This document shows positions 8,857 to 15,955 of a DNA stretch of 37,124 bases, one piece after another. The stretch comes from Oscillospiraceae bacterium (GTDB lineage Bacteria > Bacillota > Clostridia > Oscillospirales > Ruminococcaceae). Under the pieces are notes generated by a model. The model saw only the letters and a program-made list of their open reading frames with translations. It was not told the DNA's origin and did not search any database. How positions within the stretch are numbered: position 1 is the first letter of the stretch; each line of letters starts with the position of its first letter. The position numbers and the translations under genes are program-made. The stretch lies in assembly GCA_022770625.1 (NCBI GenBank), contig JALEHK010000013.1, positions 1 through 37,124 of the forward strand, written 5' to 3'.

Positions 8857-8885
8857 AAACCGGGAAGAAATAATCTTCCCGGTTT
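8857..8885 (-). terminator. terminator-like hairpin inside the AtuA/CoA module
   Basis: A perfect 12 bp stem (AAACCGGGAAGA at 8857-8868 with 8874-8885) and a 5 base loop lies 20 bases past the stop of the small AtuA-like gene. Read on the - strand it is followed by TTTTCTTTTT. No clear promoter is visible between it and the CoA-transferase, so it may thin out transcription of the downstream genes. Confidence 0.8.
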
Positions 8886-8905
8886 ATCCAGACAAATCCG
8901 GATTA

Positions 8906-9232
8906 TTACTTTTCGTCCGGGTAGTCGATCTTCATTCGCATAAAGGCGCTGCCCATTGATTTGCCGAGCGAATCGAGACGCAGCGAATGGGTCGCACCGC
9001 CGCCGAGCGCGTGCTTCATGACGAAGTTAAAGCCGTTCAAGGACGGAACCTCATAGCGGGTGACCGTTCCCTTGACCATATCGCCGAAGTAGGCCTTGAC
9101 CTTTTCGGGGGTGACCTGCTCCTTAATCAGTTCATAGTCCTTGGGGTCTTTCGCGAAAACACAGACGTTGCTGGTATCGCCCTTATCGCCCGAACGACCG
9201 TGCGCGATCTGATTGAGATAGATTTTAGCCAT
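8906..9232 (-). CDS. small AtuA-like ferredoxin-fold protein
   Basis: The 108-residue protein matches the small domain that forms the C-terminus of AtuA-type proteins elsewhere: it opens with IYLNQIAHGRSGDKGDTSNV and ends with a glycine-rich HALGGGATHSLRLDSLGKSMG. Here it is a separate gene. The open frame extends 18 codons upstream to 9286, but the start at 9232 is chosen: AAGGAGG lies at the right distance, the extension would overlap the gene before it, and the family begins at this methionine. It follows the DUF1446 gene by 13 bases and is surely co-expressed with it. It is probably a subunit of the same enzyme; the reaction is not known in this group. Confidence 0.85.
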   Translation of the reverse strand: MAKIYLNQIAHGRSGDKGDTSNVCVFAKDPKDYELIKEQVTPEKVKAYFGDMVKGTVTRYEVPSLNGFNFVMKHALGGGATHSLRLDSLGKSMGSAFMRMKIDYPDEK

Positions 9233-9245
9233 ACTGCACGCCTCC

Positions 9246-10616
9246 TTATTTGATTTCGAGAATGTTGGATTTAAGGTGGAGCGCATCCCGCGGGATCAGC
9301 GTCGGCCAGAGACCGATGACCTCCTGAATACGGGCGCGGCCGCCGAAGAAAGAGGCTCCGGGAGGGCCATTGAGCTGGAGAGGTGCAAATTCGGGAACGA
9401 TCTTCGCGCACTCTTCTTTGGTCTTGGTGCGGATGGCGATACGGAGAACAACTTCGTTCAGATCCTTGACCTCTTTGGGGTCGATCTCGGCGACGTCGAG
9501 ATGGAGGGAGTTCAGGCCGATATAGTCGATGCGGATATCCTCGTACTGGAGACCTTTTCTCTTCATCTTCTTCATGATGATCTCAGCGGCGTAGTGCGCT
9601 TTTTCATAAGCGTCCGGCCATGCGAAGGAAAGCATACCGGCGACCTTATAGCCGGCATGATAGCCGATCGAAAGCTTGAGGGTATCGGGACGGGCTTTGC
9701 CTCTGACATTGCCGACACGGACACGGTTCTCACCGTTCTGAGTCAGGGTCGCGTTGCTGATGTCAACGACAACGTCGGGCGTGATGTAGTTGGCGGGATC
9801 ATGAACCTCATAGAGGAACTGCTCCTTGCAGGACTGCTCGCAGATGATGCCGCCGCAGTCGGGTGCTTTGGTGATCTCGAAGGTATCGGGCGTAATCTCT
9901 GCGATTGGGAAGCCGAGTTCGTCCATCCGGGGAACGTCTCTCCAGCCGTAATCGTAGTTGCCGCCGGCGCCCTGACCGCCGCATTCCAGCAGGTGTCCGG
10001 CCATAATGCCGCGGGCGAGGTTGTTCCAGTCGTCAGGCGCCCAGCCCATCTTATGCATACAGGGAGCAAGGAAGAGCGCCGAGTCAGTGCTACGGCCGGT
10101 GATTACGACGTTTGCGCCCTGTTCCAGGCAGGCCAGCGTCGGCTCGTGGCCGAAGTAGACGTTTGCGTTGAAGATCTTATCCTTGATCTCGTTAAAGTCG
10201 CCGACGTCGTCGATGTTCTTGAAGTCAACGCCTTCAGCCAGCAGCCGCGGGATATCTGCGGTCAGATCGTCGCCGGTAACGTAGCCGATCTTGAGGCCGG
10301 TCATTCCCTTATCCTCTGCGATCTGGCGGATACCGTCCACGCAGCCCTCGATGTTCATGCCGCCGGCATTCGTCAGGATGCCGATGTGCTTTTTGAAGGC
10401 TTCCTCGCCGCATTCCTTATACAGGCCGAGGAAGTCGCGCGCATAGCCTGCCGCGGGGTTTTTGATCTTCTGTCTTGCCATAATGGACAGGGTCAGCTCA
10501 GCCAGATAGTCGCACGCCATATAATCCAGCGGTGCGGTATGCACCATATGGATGGCCGCATCGTTCGAGTCGCCCCAGAAGCCCTGGCCGCCGCCGATAA
10601 TAACCTTATTATCCAT
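9246..10616 (-). CDS. DUF1446 / acyclic terpene utilization AtuA family protein
   Basis: The 456-residue protein is a DUF1446 (AtuA N-terminal domain) member. It opens with a glycine-rich VIIGGGQGFWGDSNDAA and has NAGGMNIEGC (about 83-92), GYVTGDDL and VVITGRSTDSALFLAP, all typical of the family. In pseudomonads AtuA is needed for growth on citronellol and geraniol, but its reaction is unproven. Homologues in anaerobes often sit, as here, with CoA enzymes. The usual C-terminal domain is missing from this chain and is encoded by the next gene. GGAGG precedes the start. It is the first gene of the module, directly behind a strong promoter and a palindromic operator. A terpene substrate should not be assumed. 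Confidence 0.88.
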   Translation of the reverse strand: MDNKVIIGGGQGFWGDSNDAAIHMVHTAPLDYMACDYLAELTLSIMARQKIKNPAAGYARDFLGLYKECGEEAFKKHIGILTNAGGMNIEGCVDGIRQIAEDKGMTGLKIGYVTGDDLTADIPRLLAEGVDFKNIDDVGDFNEIKDKIFNANVYFGHEPTLACLEQGANVVITGRSTDSALFLAPCMHKMGWAPDDWNNLARGIMAGHLLECGGQGAGGNYDYGWRDVPRMDELGFPIAEITPDTFEITKAPDCGGIICEQSCKEQFLYEVHDPANYITPDVVVDISNATLTQNGENRVRVGNVRGKARPDTLKLSIGYHAGYKVAGMLSFAWPDAYEKAHYAAEIIMKKMKRKGLQYEDIRIDYIGLNSLHLDVAEIDPKEVKDLNEVVLRIAIRTKTKEECAKIVPEFAPLQLNGPPGASFFGGRARIQEVIGLWPTLIPRDALHLKSNILEIK

Positions 10617-10709
10617 AATCTGCCTCCTTACAACAGGCCGGGAAAGCGATCCCTTTTGCGATCCGTTTTTCCGACCGTAAATGAGTCTTTTTCGTTTTGC
10701 TGATGTTCA

Positions 10710-10742
10710 GTAGAACGCTGTACCTTTAGTATAGCGTTCTAC
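10710..10742. promoter_or_regulatory. 33 bp palindromic operator overlapping the AtuA promoter
   Basis: Two 14 base arms, GTAGAACGCTGTAC and GTATAGCGTTCTAC, are reverse complements with a single mismatch and are separated by CTTTA. The right arm contains the -10 box of the AtuA promoter and the left arm covers the likely transcription start. This size and position fit a dimeric or paired repressor of the TetR or GntR kind. The regulator is not identified; the TetR gene at 14365-14976 is the only regulator seen in the window. Confidence 0.8.
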
Positions 10743-10756
10743 TTGATCGTTGTCAA
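10728..10756 (-). promoter_or_regulatory. consensus promoter of the AtuA/CoA module
   Basis: On the - strand a perfect -35 TTGACA (10751-10756) and a -10 TATACT (10728-10733) are 17 bp apart, about 110 bases upstream of the AtuA-family start codon. Confidence 0.9.
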
Positions 10757-10840
10757 GCGGTTTTGAAAATTTTTTTCGGATTTATGGAAACCGACAAAGA
10801 GCAAAGATTGGATATGGGCAAAAAGCACAAAGCAAAAGAA

Positions 10841-10871
10841 AAAGCGTCTCTCCAAGCAGGAAAGACGCTTT
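10841..10871 (-). terminator. hairpin with T-tract on the - strand, no gene assigned
   Basis: Arms AAAGCGTCT and AGACGCTTT (10841-10849 and 10863-10871) form a 9 bp stem. On the - strand the tail reads TTTTTCTTTT. No gene lies directly upstream of it except the tRNA, which has its own terminator, so this could be a backup terminator or the 3' end of a small RNA. Confidence 0.5.
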
Positions 10872-10963
10872 ACTTTTTGATGGATCGGGTCTTATTTTTC
10901 AGTGGATCGGTTCTCTCTCGAATTACGTTTCCATCCGATAACCTTCCTGCTGAAAAAACAAAA

Positions 10964-10989
10964 AGAGCGTATCCTTTTCGATACGCTCT
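10964..10989 (-). terminator. terminator of the tRNA-Arg transcript
   Basis: A perfect 10 bp stem (AGAGCGTATC with GATACGCTCT) is followed on the - strand by TTTTTGTTTTTT, just past the 3' end of the tRNA. Confidence 0.9.
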
Positions 10990-10993
10990 GCTT

Positions 10994-11070
10994 TGGCGCG
11001 CCACGGGGGACTCGAACCCTCGACCTTTTGATTCGTAGTCAAACACTCTATCCAGCTGAGCTAGTGGCGC
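10994..11070 (-). tRNA. tRNA-Arg, anticodon ACG
   Basis: The - strand folds into a full cloverleaf. The acceptor arms are GCGCCAC and GTGGCGC with discriminator G; the D-arm contains TAGCTCAGCTGGATAGAG; the anticodon loop CTACGAA gives anticodon ACG (wobble inosine, CGN arginine codons); the T-arm contains GGTTCGAGTCC. The CCA end is encoded (10994-10996). The gene has its own promoter and terminator. Confidence 0.97.
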
Positions 11071-11114
11071 ATATTCATCTGTCTCAAGAGGTTCTCTCTC
11101 GTGACAACGTGTAT

Positions 11115-11143
11115 ATAATAGCACTTTCCGCTCTTTCTGTCAA
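11115..11143 (-). promoter_or_regulatory. promoter of tRNA-Arg
   Basis: On the - strand TTGACA (11138-11143) and TATTAT (11115-11120) are separated by 17 bp. The -10 box lies 45 bases upstream of the tRNA. Confidence 0.88.
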
Positions 11144-11199
11144 GCATTTTTTCAAAAAAGATCGAAAAAATTTTTCGGTTTTACAATTCCCAGATCCGG

Positions 11200-12351
11200 T
11201 TAAGAAAAATATCCTTTCCTGACTGCCGCGTGATCCCACCGCAGAATCGTTCCGCGGGCGATGACTCCGAAGATCTCCAGATCCTCATCCATCACCGTAA
11301 GATCGGCATCCATCCCGGCGGCAATACGCCCCTTCCGGCTTTCAAGGCCAAGGCGAGCGGCGGCGTTTTCCGTTACAAACGAAAGGGCTGTCGAAAGCGG
11401 GAGCCCCGCGCCGGTCATCTTTTTCAGTTCACAAAGAAGCACATCCGTTTTCGACCAGGTAAGACCGATGCAGACACCTGTCTCGTCAAATTTCGGCTGG
11501 CTTCCGTAGCCGTCGCTCGAGAGGGTGATGTGGGAGCAGTCGATTCCCTTTTCAATGGCGCTGAAGATCCAGTCGGACGCCTCTCCCCCTTCACTTCCGG
11601 TCAGGTCGATATTTCCGCCCATCCGGATCAGCTCCAGCCCGTCCTCAAAGAGCGAACGGTTCCGCCCCATATGGGTCGGAAGGATATTTCCAATCGGCAC
11701 ATCCGAATGGCGGAGCATCTCGAACACCGGAGAGAGTTTTCCTTCGCCGTTTCCGGTATGGATCGTGACAAGTCCCTTTTTCCCCGAGATCAGCCCGCCC
11801 ATCCGCGCGGCAGACGCTGCGTCGGTCAGCATCCGCCCGTCCGGGTGGGAGCTTCGGTGGTCGGACATGGCCAGCTTTAAGCCGATGCACGGTCCGATCA
11901 GCGCAATATCCCGCTCGACAGAACCGGTAAGGGTCGTTGACGGAAGCGCGTAAGAACCGGTCAGCATATAGGCGCTGATTCCCTCTTCGTTCAGCGCCAT
12001 GACCTTGGCGTAGAGGTTTTCAAGGCTCCTCGTCACCCCGTCGGTTCCCAGAAGTCCCAAAACGGTCGTCACGCCGGTCGCCGCGATGTCCTCCATCCGG
12101 CTTTCCGGCACGCGAGAGGCAAAGCCCTGTTCCCCGCCGCCGCCGGTCACATGAACGTGAATATCGATCAGACCAGGCGTGACCTTCTTTCCTTTCAGGT
12201 CACGCACCTCCACCTCAGGGGAAGAGGAAATTCCGAAAAAGCGGCTGCCCGCCGGGGCGACTGCCTCAATCTTCTCCCCGGCGATCAGAATATCGTTCAG
12301 CCCGCAGCTTTGCGGCGCGTAAAGGTCACAGTTTTTCAATAAGGTAATCAT
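11200..12351 (-). CDS. iadA: isoaspartyl dipeptidase (beta-aspartyl-peptidase)
   Basis: The 383-residue amidohydrolase cleaves dipeptides with an N-terminal beta-aspartyl residue, formed in damaged proteins. The family signature is GLIDIHVHVTGGGGEQG. The binuclear zinc ligands are all present with spacing close to E. coli IadA: His65, His67, the carbamylated lysine (Lys159 in GLKLAMSD), His198 (TIHTG), His227 (PTHMGRN) and the catalytic aspartate Asp280 (SSDGYGS). It is the last gene of the ROK/TetR/GHMP/Nif3 operon, 30 bases after the Nif3-like gene. Only a weak A/T hairpin near 11163-11177 could end the transcript before the tRNA promoter. Function is well supported; its link to the kinases upstream is not understood. 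Confidence 0.93.
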   Translation of the reverse strand: MITLLKNCDLYAPQSCGLNDILIAGEKIEAVAPAGSRFFGISSSPEVEVRDLKGKKVTPGLIDIHVHVTGGGGEQGFASRVPESRMEDIAATGVTTVLGLLGTDGVTRSLENLYAKVMALNEEGISAYMLTGSYALPSTTLTGSVERDIALIGPCIGLKLAMSDHRSSHPDGRMLTDAASAARMGGLISGKKGLVTIHTGNGEGKLSPVFEMLRHSDVPIGNILPTHMGRNRSLFEDGLELIRMGGNIDLTGSEGGEASDWIFSAIEKGIDCSHITLSSDGYGSQPKFDETGVCIGLTWSKTDVLLCELKKMTGAGLPLSTALSFVTENAAARLGLESRKGRIAAGMDADLTVMDEDLEIFGVIARGTILRWDHAAVRKGYFS

Positions 12352-12381
12352 ATGCCCAATCTTCCCATCCTTTTTCTATAT

Positions 12382-13185
12382 TTACAGATAATGATACGGT
12401 TCGCCCGCCCGGATCCAGTGAATCGGGATCTCCGGATCGACCAGCGGACGCAGCCAGCTTTCAGCGTATTTCATGCCCAGCTCTTCACTGTTGAAATGAC
12501 CGAGCTGAATGATCGTTTTCTGCTGCCCCATGACTGCCGCGTCCCGAACATAACTCATGACCGTCCAGTCGATCAGTTCGCCCGCGATCATCACTTCGGT
12601 TCCGTCCATCATCAGCCGGGTGTTGGTGTTGTCAAAGGACATATTTCCGCCGCCGATATAGGCGACCTTCGAGACCGTTCCGGATGTTTTCCCGATTACG
12701 CGGACTTTTTCCATGCAGAGCTTTTCCTTTAAGAAAGCGGCCAGTTCCGAAACATCCATCGGCGGAAGATGATAGAGCATCGGCCGCCGCCCGGTGTCCG
12801 CGCGGTAGGGTTCCCAGCCCAGTTCTTTCATAACGCCGGTATAGATCCCATCGGGAGTATGCGCATGAAGATGATCATGGTCGCGGAAGATCACCATCTG
12901 ATGCTTTTCAAGAAACCGCCGCTTTTCCTCATAAACCGGATCGCCCTCCAGCCAGTCGGTCGTATCCTCGTGGCTGTAAAAGGACGGCTCGTGGCAGAGA
13001 AGAAAGTTACAGCCTGCTTCCGCTGCCCGGCGGATCACATCATAGGTCGGCGCACAGGAGACCGCAATCGCGGTCACCTCCTGAGACGGATCGCCGCACT
13101 TGACCCCGTCGCAGGTCTGCGGAGCCGAAAGATCCGGGTGATAGGCAAGGATCTTATCGATCACCTGCTGAATCGTCATGGACAT
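12382..13185 (-). CDS. Nif3-like dinuclear metal-centre protein
   Basis: The 267-residue protein resembles the Nif3/YbgI/YqfO family of hexameric proteins with two metal ions per subunit, whose role is debated. The likely metal residues lie in FLLCHEPSFYSHED (about residues 60-73), FRDHDHLHAH (about 100) and the C-terminal QLGHFNSEELGMKYAESWL, where histidine and glutamate are typical ligands. The first motif is CHEP in place of the usual HHP, so this is a divergent branch. The open frame runs up to 13413 inside the GHMP gene, but the start at 13185 follows AGGAGAG by nine bases; an ATG two codons later is possible. The gene lies 34 bases after the GHMP kinase stop. Confidence 0.82.
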   Translation of the reverse strand: MSMTIQQVIDKILAYHPDLSAPQTCDGVKCGDPSQEVTAIAVSCAPTYDVIRRAAEAGCNFLLCHEPSFYSHEDTTDWLEGDPVYEEKRRFLEKHQMVIFRDHDHLHAHTPDGIYTGVMKELGWEPYRADTGRRPMLYHLPPMDVSELAAFLKEKLCMEKVRVIGKTSGTVSKVAYIGGGNMSFDNTNTRLMMDGTEVMIAGELIDWTVMSYVRDAAVMGQQKTIIQLGHFNSEELGMKYAESWLRPLVDPEIPIHWIRAGEPYHYL

Positions 13186-13219
13186 TGCTTTTTCTCTCCT
13201 TTTTATAAAATCAGGATCA

Positions 13220-14329
13220 TTAAGATCCGGATCGCTCAAACCGGACACCGTCGGAAAGAGTGAGCTTCTTCCCCGGAAGCCCCAGTTTCCCAACCGCTTC
13301 GATGATGGCGTCGTACTTTTCTTCCGGCGCGTATACATACAGACATCCGCCTCCGCCGCTTCCATTGACCTTTCCGCCGTAAGCGCCGGCAGAAATCGCC
13401 GTTTCAAGCGCACGGTCGATCACCGGCGTTGAAACGCCGAGACCGATCCGGAGATTTAACTGTTCCCGGTTCAAAAGTCCGCCCAGCTGATGCGGATCAA
13501 CATCCCCGTCCTGCATCATCCGAAGCGCTTTTTGACCGAGGCGGTAGTTATCGACATTGGCGCGCACCTTCGCCGCAATGGAAGCGGGAAGGCGGGAAAT
13601 CTGACGCTCCTTGACCGGATCGGAAGCAAGGTCGCGGATCGAACCAACGCCGTACCCCTTCAGGATCCGCATTCCCTCAAGAGTCGGGGTCTTGGCCGAG
13701 GTCAGGACAGCGAGGGTGTCCTTGGGCTGCATCGAATCAAACAGGATAAAGCATCCCGACGGAATCGCCGGAAGAAGCTCCGCTTTGGTCTCTCCGGAAA
13801 AGTCCAGGTGCACAAGTCCGCCCAGCGCCGCGGTATACTGATCCATCATCCCGCCGGGTTCGTTAAACTCCTTGACCTCCGCTTCCCATGCAAATGATGC
13901 AAGCTCCGCCGGAGTCAGCTTTTTCCCGGAAACTGCCGCGAGCGCCGCCATCAGCGCCATCACCATCGCGGTCGAGGAACACATTCCCCGCTCGATCGGA
14001 ATATCCGAATCCATCTCGACGTCTGCGCCGGTAACGGTGATGCCTTTGCGGTTTAAAACGTTGACCACCGACTTCATATATTCCCGCTTTCCGGTATAGA
14101 CCAGCGGCTGGGTCAGATCAAAGGCAACATTTTGATACTGCTTGCCTGATTGTGCATTCAGGCCGCCGCATTTCTCGTCCCGGATACGGATATGGAGCAT
14201 ATGATCCTCACGCGGGGAAGCCTTGGCTGTAAAATAAAGGTTGACCGCCGCCGCGATCACCTCAAGGCCGAGATAATCCTGATGTTCGCCGAATAAACAG
14301 ATCCGGCTTGGGACCGATACCTTTACCAT
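13220..14329 (-). CDS. GHMP kinase, galactokinase-like
   Basis: The 369-residue ATP-dependent small-molecule kinase has the three GHMP motifs. Near the N-terminus PSRICLFGEHQDYLG resembles the galactokinase sugar signature. The phosphate loop is PIERGMCSSTAMVM (about 111-124), GGMMDQYTAALGG (about 159-171) carries the expected catalytic aspartate, and GKVNGSGGGGCLYVYA (about 316-331) is motif 3. The galactokinase signature argues for a sugar or sugar-like substrate rather than mevalonate or homoserine. No Leloir-pathway neighbours are present, so galactose is not certain and no symbol is given. It starts 35 bases after the TetR stop behind AAAGGATC and belongs to the same operon. Confidence 0.88.
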   Translation of the reverse strand: MVKVSVPSRICLFGEHQDYLGLEVIAAAVNLYFTAKASPREDHMLHIRIRDEKCGGLNAQSGKQYQNVAFDLTQPLVYTGKREYMKSVVNVLNRKGITVTGADVEMDSDIPIERGMCSSTAMVMALMAALAAVSGKKLTPAELASFAWEAEVKEFNEPGGMMDQYTAALGGLVHLDFSGETKAELLPAIPSGCFILFDSMQPKDTLAVLTSAKTPTLEGMRILKGYGVGSIRDLASDPVKERQISRLPASIAAKVRANVDNYRLGQKALRMMQDGDVDPHQLGGLLNREQLNLRIGLGVSTPVIDRALETAISAGAYGGKVNGSGGGGCLYVYAPEEKYDAIIEAVGKLGLPGKKLTLSDGVRFERSGS

Positions 14330-14364
14330 TGAATTCAGATCCTTTCCTTAGGCGTGAGTTTTGA

Positions 14365-14976
14365 TCAAGGGGAGCCGCTGCTGGGAAAATTTCCGGGGAG
14401 ACTCCCCCGGATAATCGCGAGAATCGACGGACGCATATGCGGCAGATCGGCCGGTTCGCCGTCCAGAACAGCCGCGCAGGCTACGCTCCCGCACATCGAC
14501 ACCAGACAGTAGATCCTCCTCAGCAGTTCCTTTTCATCGATCCCGCTCAGCGCGGCGTACTGCTTTAAGTCCGCACGGAGCGAGCGCCAGACGGGATTTC
14601 CGGTCCGGTTCATCTTTTCCCGGAAGGAAGGAAAACGGAAATCCCTTCCGACAAATGCCAGAAGCGGACGGCTGCGCTCCAGAATATCAAGGATTGCGTT
14701 AGCCAGAGAAGCGATGTCCTCGGCAAAATTCCCGCTTCTGACCGCGCACATCTTCAGATAGGCCTCTTCGAGAATCTGACGGGCGACCAGATTAACGACC
14801 GCGCTTACGATGTCCTGCTTATCCCGGAAATAGAGATAGAAGGTTCCTTTGGCGACTCCCGCTTCTGCCGTGATGTCTCCGACCGAGGTCGCTTCCGCCC
14901 CCTGTTTCAGAAAAAGGGTATAGGCCGACTTTAAGAGGGCGGATTTTTTCTTCTGCTTTTTCTGTTCGAGCTGCAT
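14365..14976 (-). CDS. TetR/AcrR family transcriptional regulator
   Basis: The 203-residue protein has an N-terminal TetR helix-turn-helix at about residues 9-55, with TSVGDITAEAGVAKGTFYLYFRDK as recognition region, followed by a helical ligand-binding domain with no close family match visible. The start is preceded by a lysine-rich tail (EQKKQKKK). It lies 4 bases after the ROK kinase stop, so it is the second gene of the operon and may control it. It is also the only regulator here that could act on the 33 bp palindrome before the AtuA module. That second link is a guess; no copy of the palindrome is seen before its own operon. Confidence 0.93.
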   Translation of the reverse strand: MQLEQKKQKKKSALLKSAYTLFLKQGAEATSVGDITAEAGVAKGTFYLYFRDKQDIVSAVVNLVARQILEEAYLKMCAVRSGNFAEDIASLANAILDILERSRPLLAFVGRDFRFPSFREKMNRTGNPVWRSLRADLKQYAALSGIDEKELLRRIYCLVSMCGSVACAAVLDGEPADLPHMRPSILAIIRGSLPGNFPSSGSP

Positions 14977-14980
14977 CCGC

Positions 14981-15955
14981 TCACTCCGCTTTCAGAAGTC
15001 CCCGCAGCTTGAGGTGATGATAAAGCGCTCCGATCATATTGGCTTCGTTGTGGAACGCACAGGGAACGATATGAACCTTGGGATAGAAAGCGGAATAGGG
15101 AGCGTTGGGGTTATGCTCGTTTAAGTGCTCCGCCTTCTGAACCAGCATATCGATCAGCATCTGCTCTCTCGAAATACCGCCGCCGATCGCGACCAGATCG
15201 AGATCCATCAGGGTCGTCATATTGTACGCCTGACCGACAATATCGGTGGTCATCTTGTCCAGCAGCCCGAGAACGACCGGATCGCCCGCTTTCGCCAGTT
15301 CAAACACCTTAAAGCCATCGACCTCTTCCGGCTTCATTCCTTTCATATAAGCGGTCGCCATGCAAAGCCCCATTGCCGCGTCGCTTGAGAAGAAGCCGCC
15401 CAGCTCTTCGTGCTTGCCGACATCGTTGAGCATATAGCTCATCTCGCCCGCCGAAAAACGTTTTCCGCGGAGAATCTCTCCGTTGATGATAATGCCGCCG
15501 CCGATTCCGGTTCCGAGAACGATGACCGCTCCGTTGACAACGCCCTTCAGCGCACCTTTCCAGTATTCGGCGAGCGCCGCGCATTTCCCGTCGTTTTCAA
15601 GGGTGACGGGAATGCCGAAATGCTCGGTCATGATTTTTCCCATCGGCTGACCGTCAGCAAAGAAGAAGGCGCCGCCTGAATAACAGTAGCCCTCGTCCGC
15701 GTTGTTGACGCCGGGAAAGCTCATCGCGATCCCATCGACCTGTCCTTTGACCGGCTCATAAATCCCGTCCACAAGTTCCAGATACTTTTCGACCGAATCC
15801 AACTTTCCCTTAAAAGCGTTCTCATCATCAATACTTCCCATATTGATCGCCCCGGTCGGAACCTTGGGGAGCATTTCAAGGATCTCTCCGTTTTCATCCA
15901 TCAGACTGGGTTTGACAAACGTGCCGCCGTTATCAATTACCAGATATTTTGCCAT
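14981..15955 (-). CDS. ROK family sugar kinase, lacking the zinc motif
   Basis: The 324-residue protein opens with LVIDNGGTFVKPSLMDENG, the phosphate-binding motif of ROK kinases, and has LENDGKCAALAEYWKGA with the catalytic aspartate (about residue 120) and GTGIGGGIIINGEILRGKRFSAGEM. The cysteine-rich zinc motif and its partner histidine (usual AGEIGHM) are absent; here the segment reads AGEMSYM. Such zinc-free ROK proteins include beta-glucoside kinases. ATG at 15955 with GGTGG five bases upstream is preferred; a GTG three codons earlier (15964) is an alternative. It is the first gene of the operon. The sugar is unknown. Confidence 0.88.
   Translation of the reverse strand: MAKYLVIDNGGTFVKPSLMDENGEILEMLPKVPTGAINMGSIDDENAFKGKLDSVEKYLELVDGIYEPVKGQVDGIAMSFPGVNNADEGYCYSGGAFFFADGQPMGKIMTEHFGIPVTLENDGKCAALAEYWKGALKGVVNGAVIVLGTGIGGGIIINGEILRGKRFSAGEMSYMLNDVGKHEELGGFFSSDAAMGLCMATAYMKGMKPEEVDGFKVFELAKAGDPVVLGLLDKMTTDIVGQAYNMTTLMDLDLVAIGGGISREQMLIDMLVQKAEHLNEHNPNAPYSAFYPKVHIVPCAFHNEANMIGALYHHLKLRGLLKAE

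Noticed and set aside
9276-10703. 475-codon open frame on + opposite the AtuA-family gene
   Set aside because: A shadow frame that crosses the AtuA ribosome site, with no motif of its own.
10763-11038. 91-codon open frame on + reading into the tRNA-Arg gene
   Set aside because: It overlaps two terminator hairpins and the tRNA on the other strand, and has no ribosome site.
13220-14329. Naming the GHMP kinase galK
   Set aside because: The signature is galactokinase-like, but no galT, galE or galactosidase is nearby and the operon context is different, so galactose is not supported.
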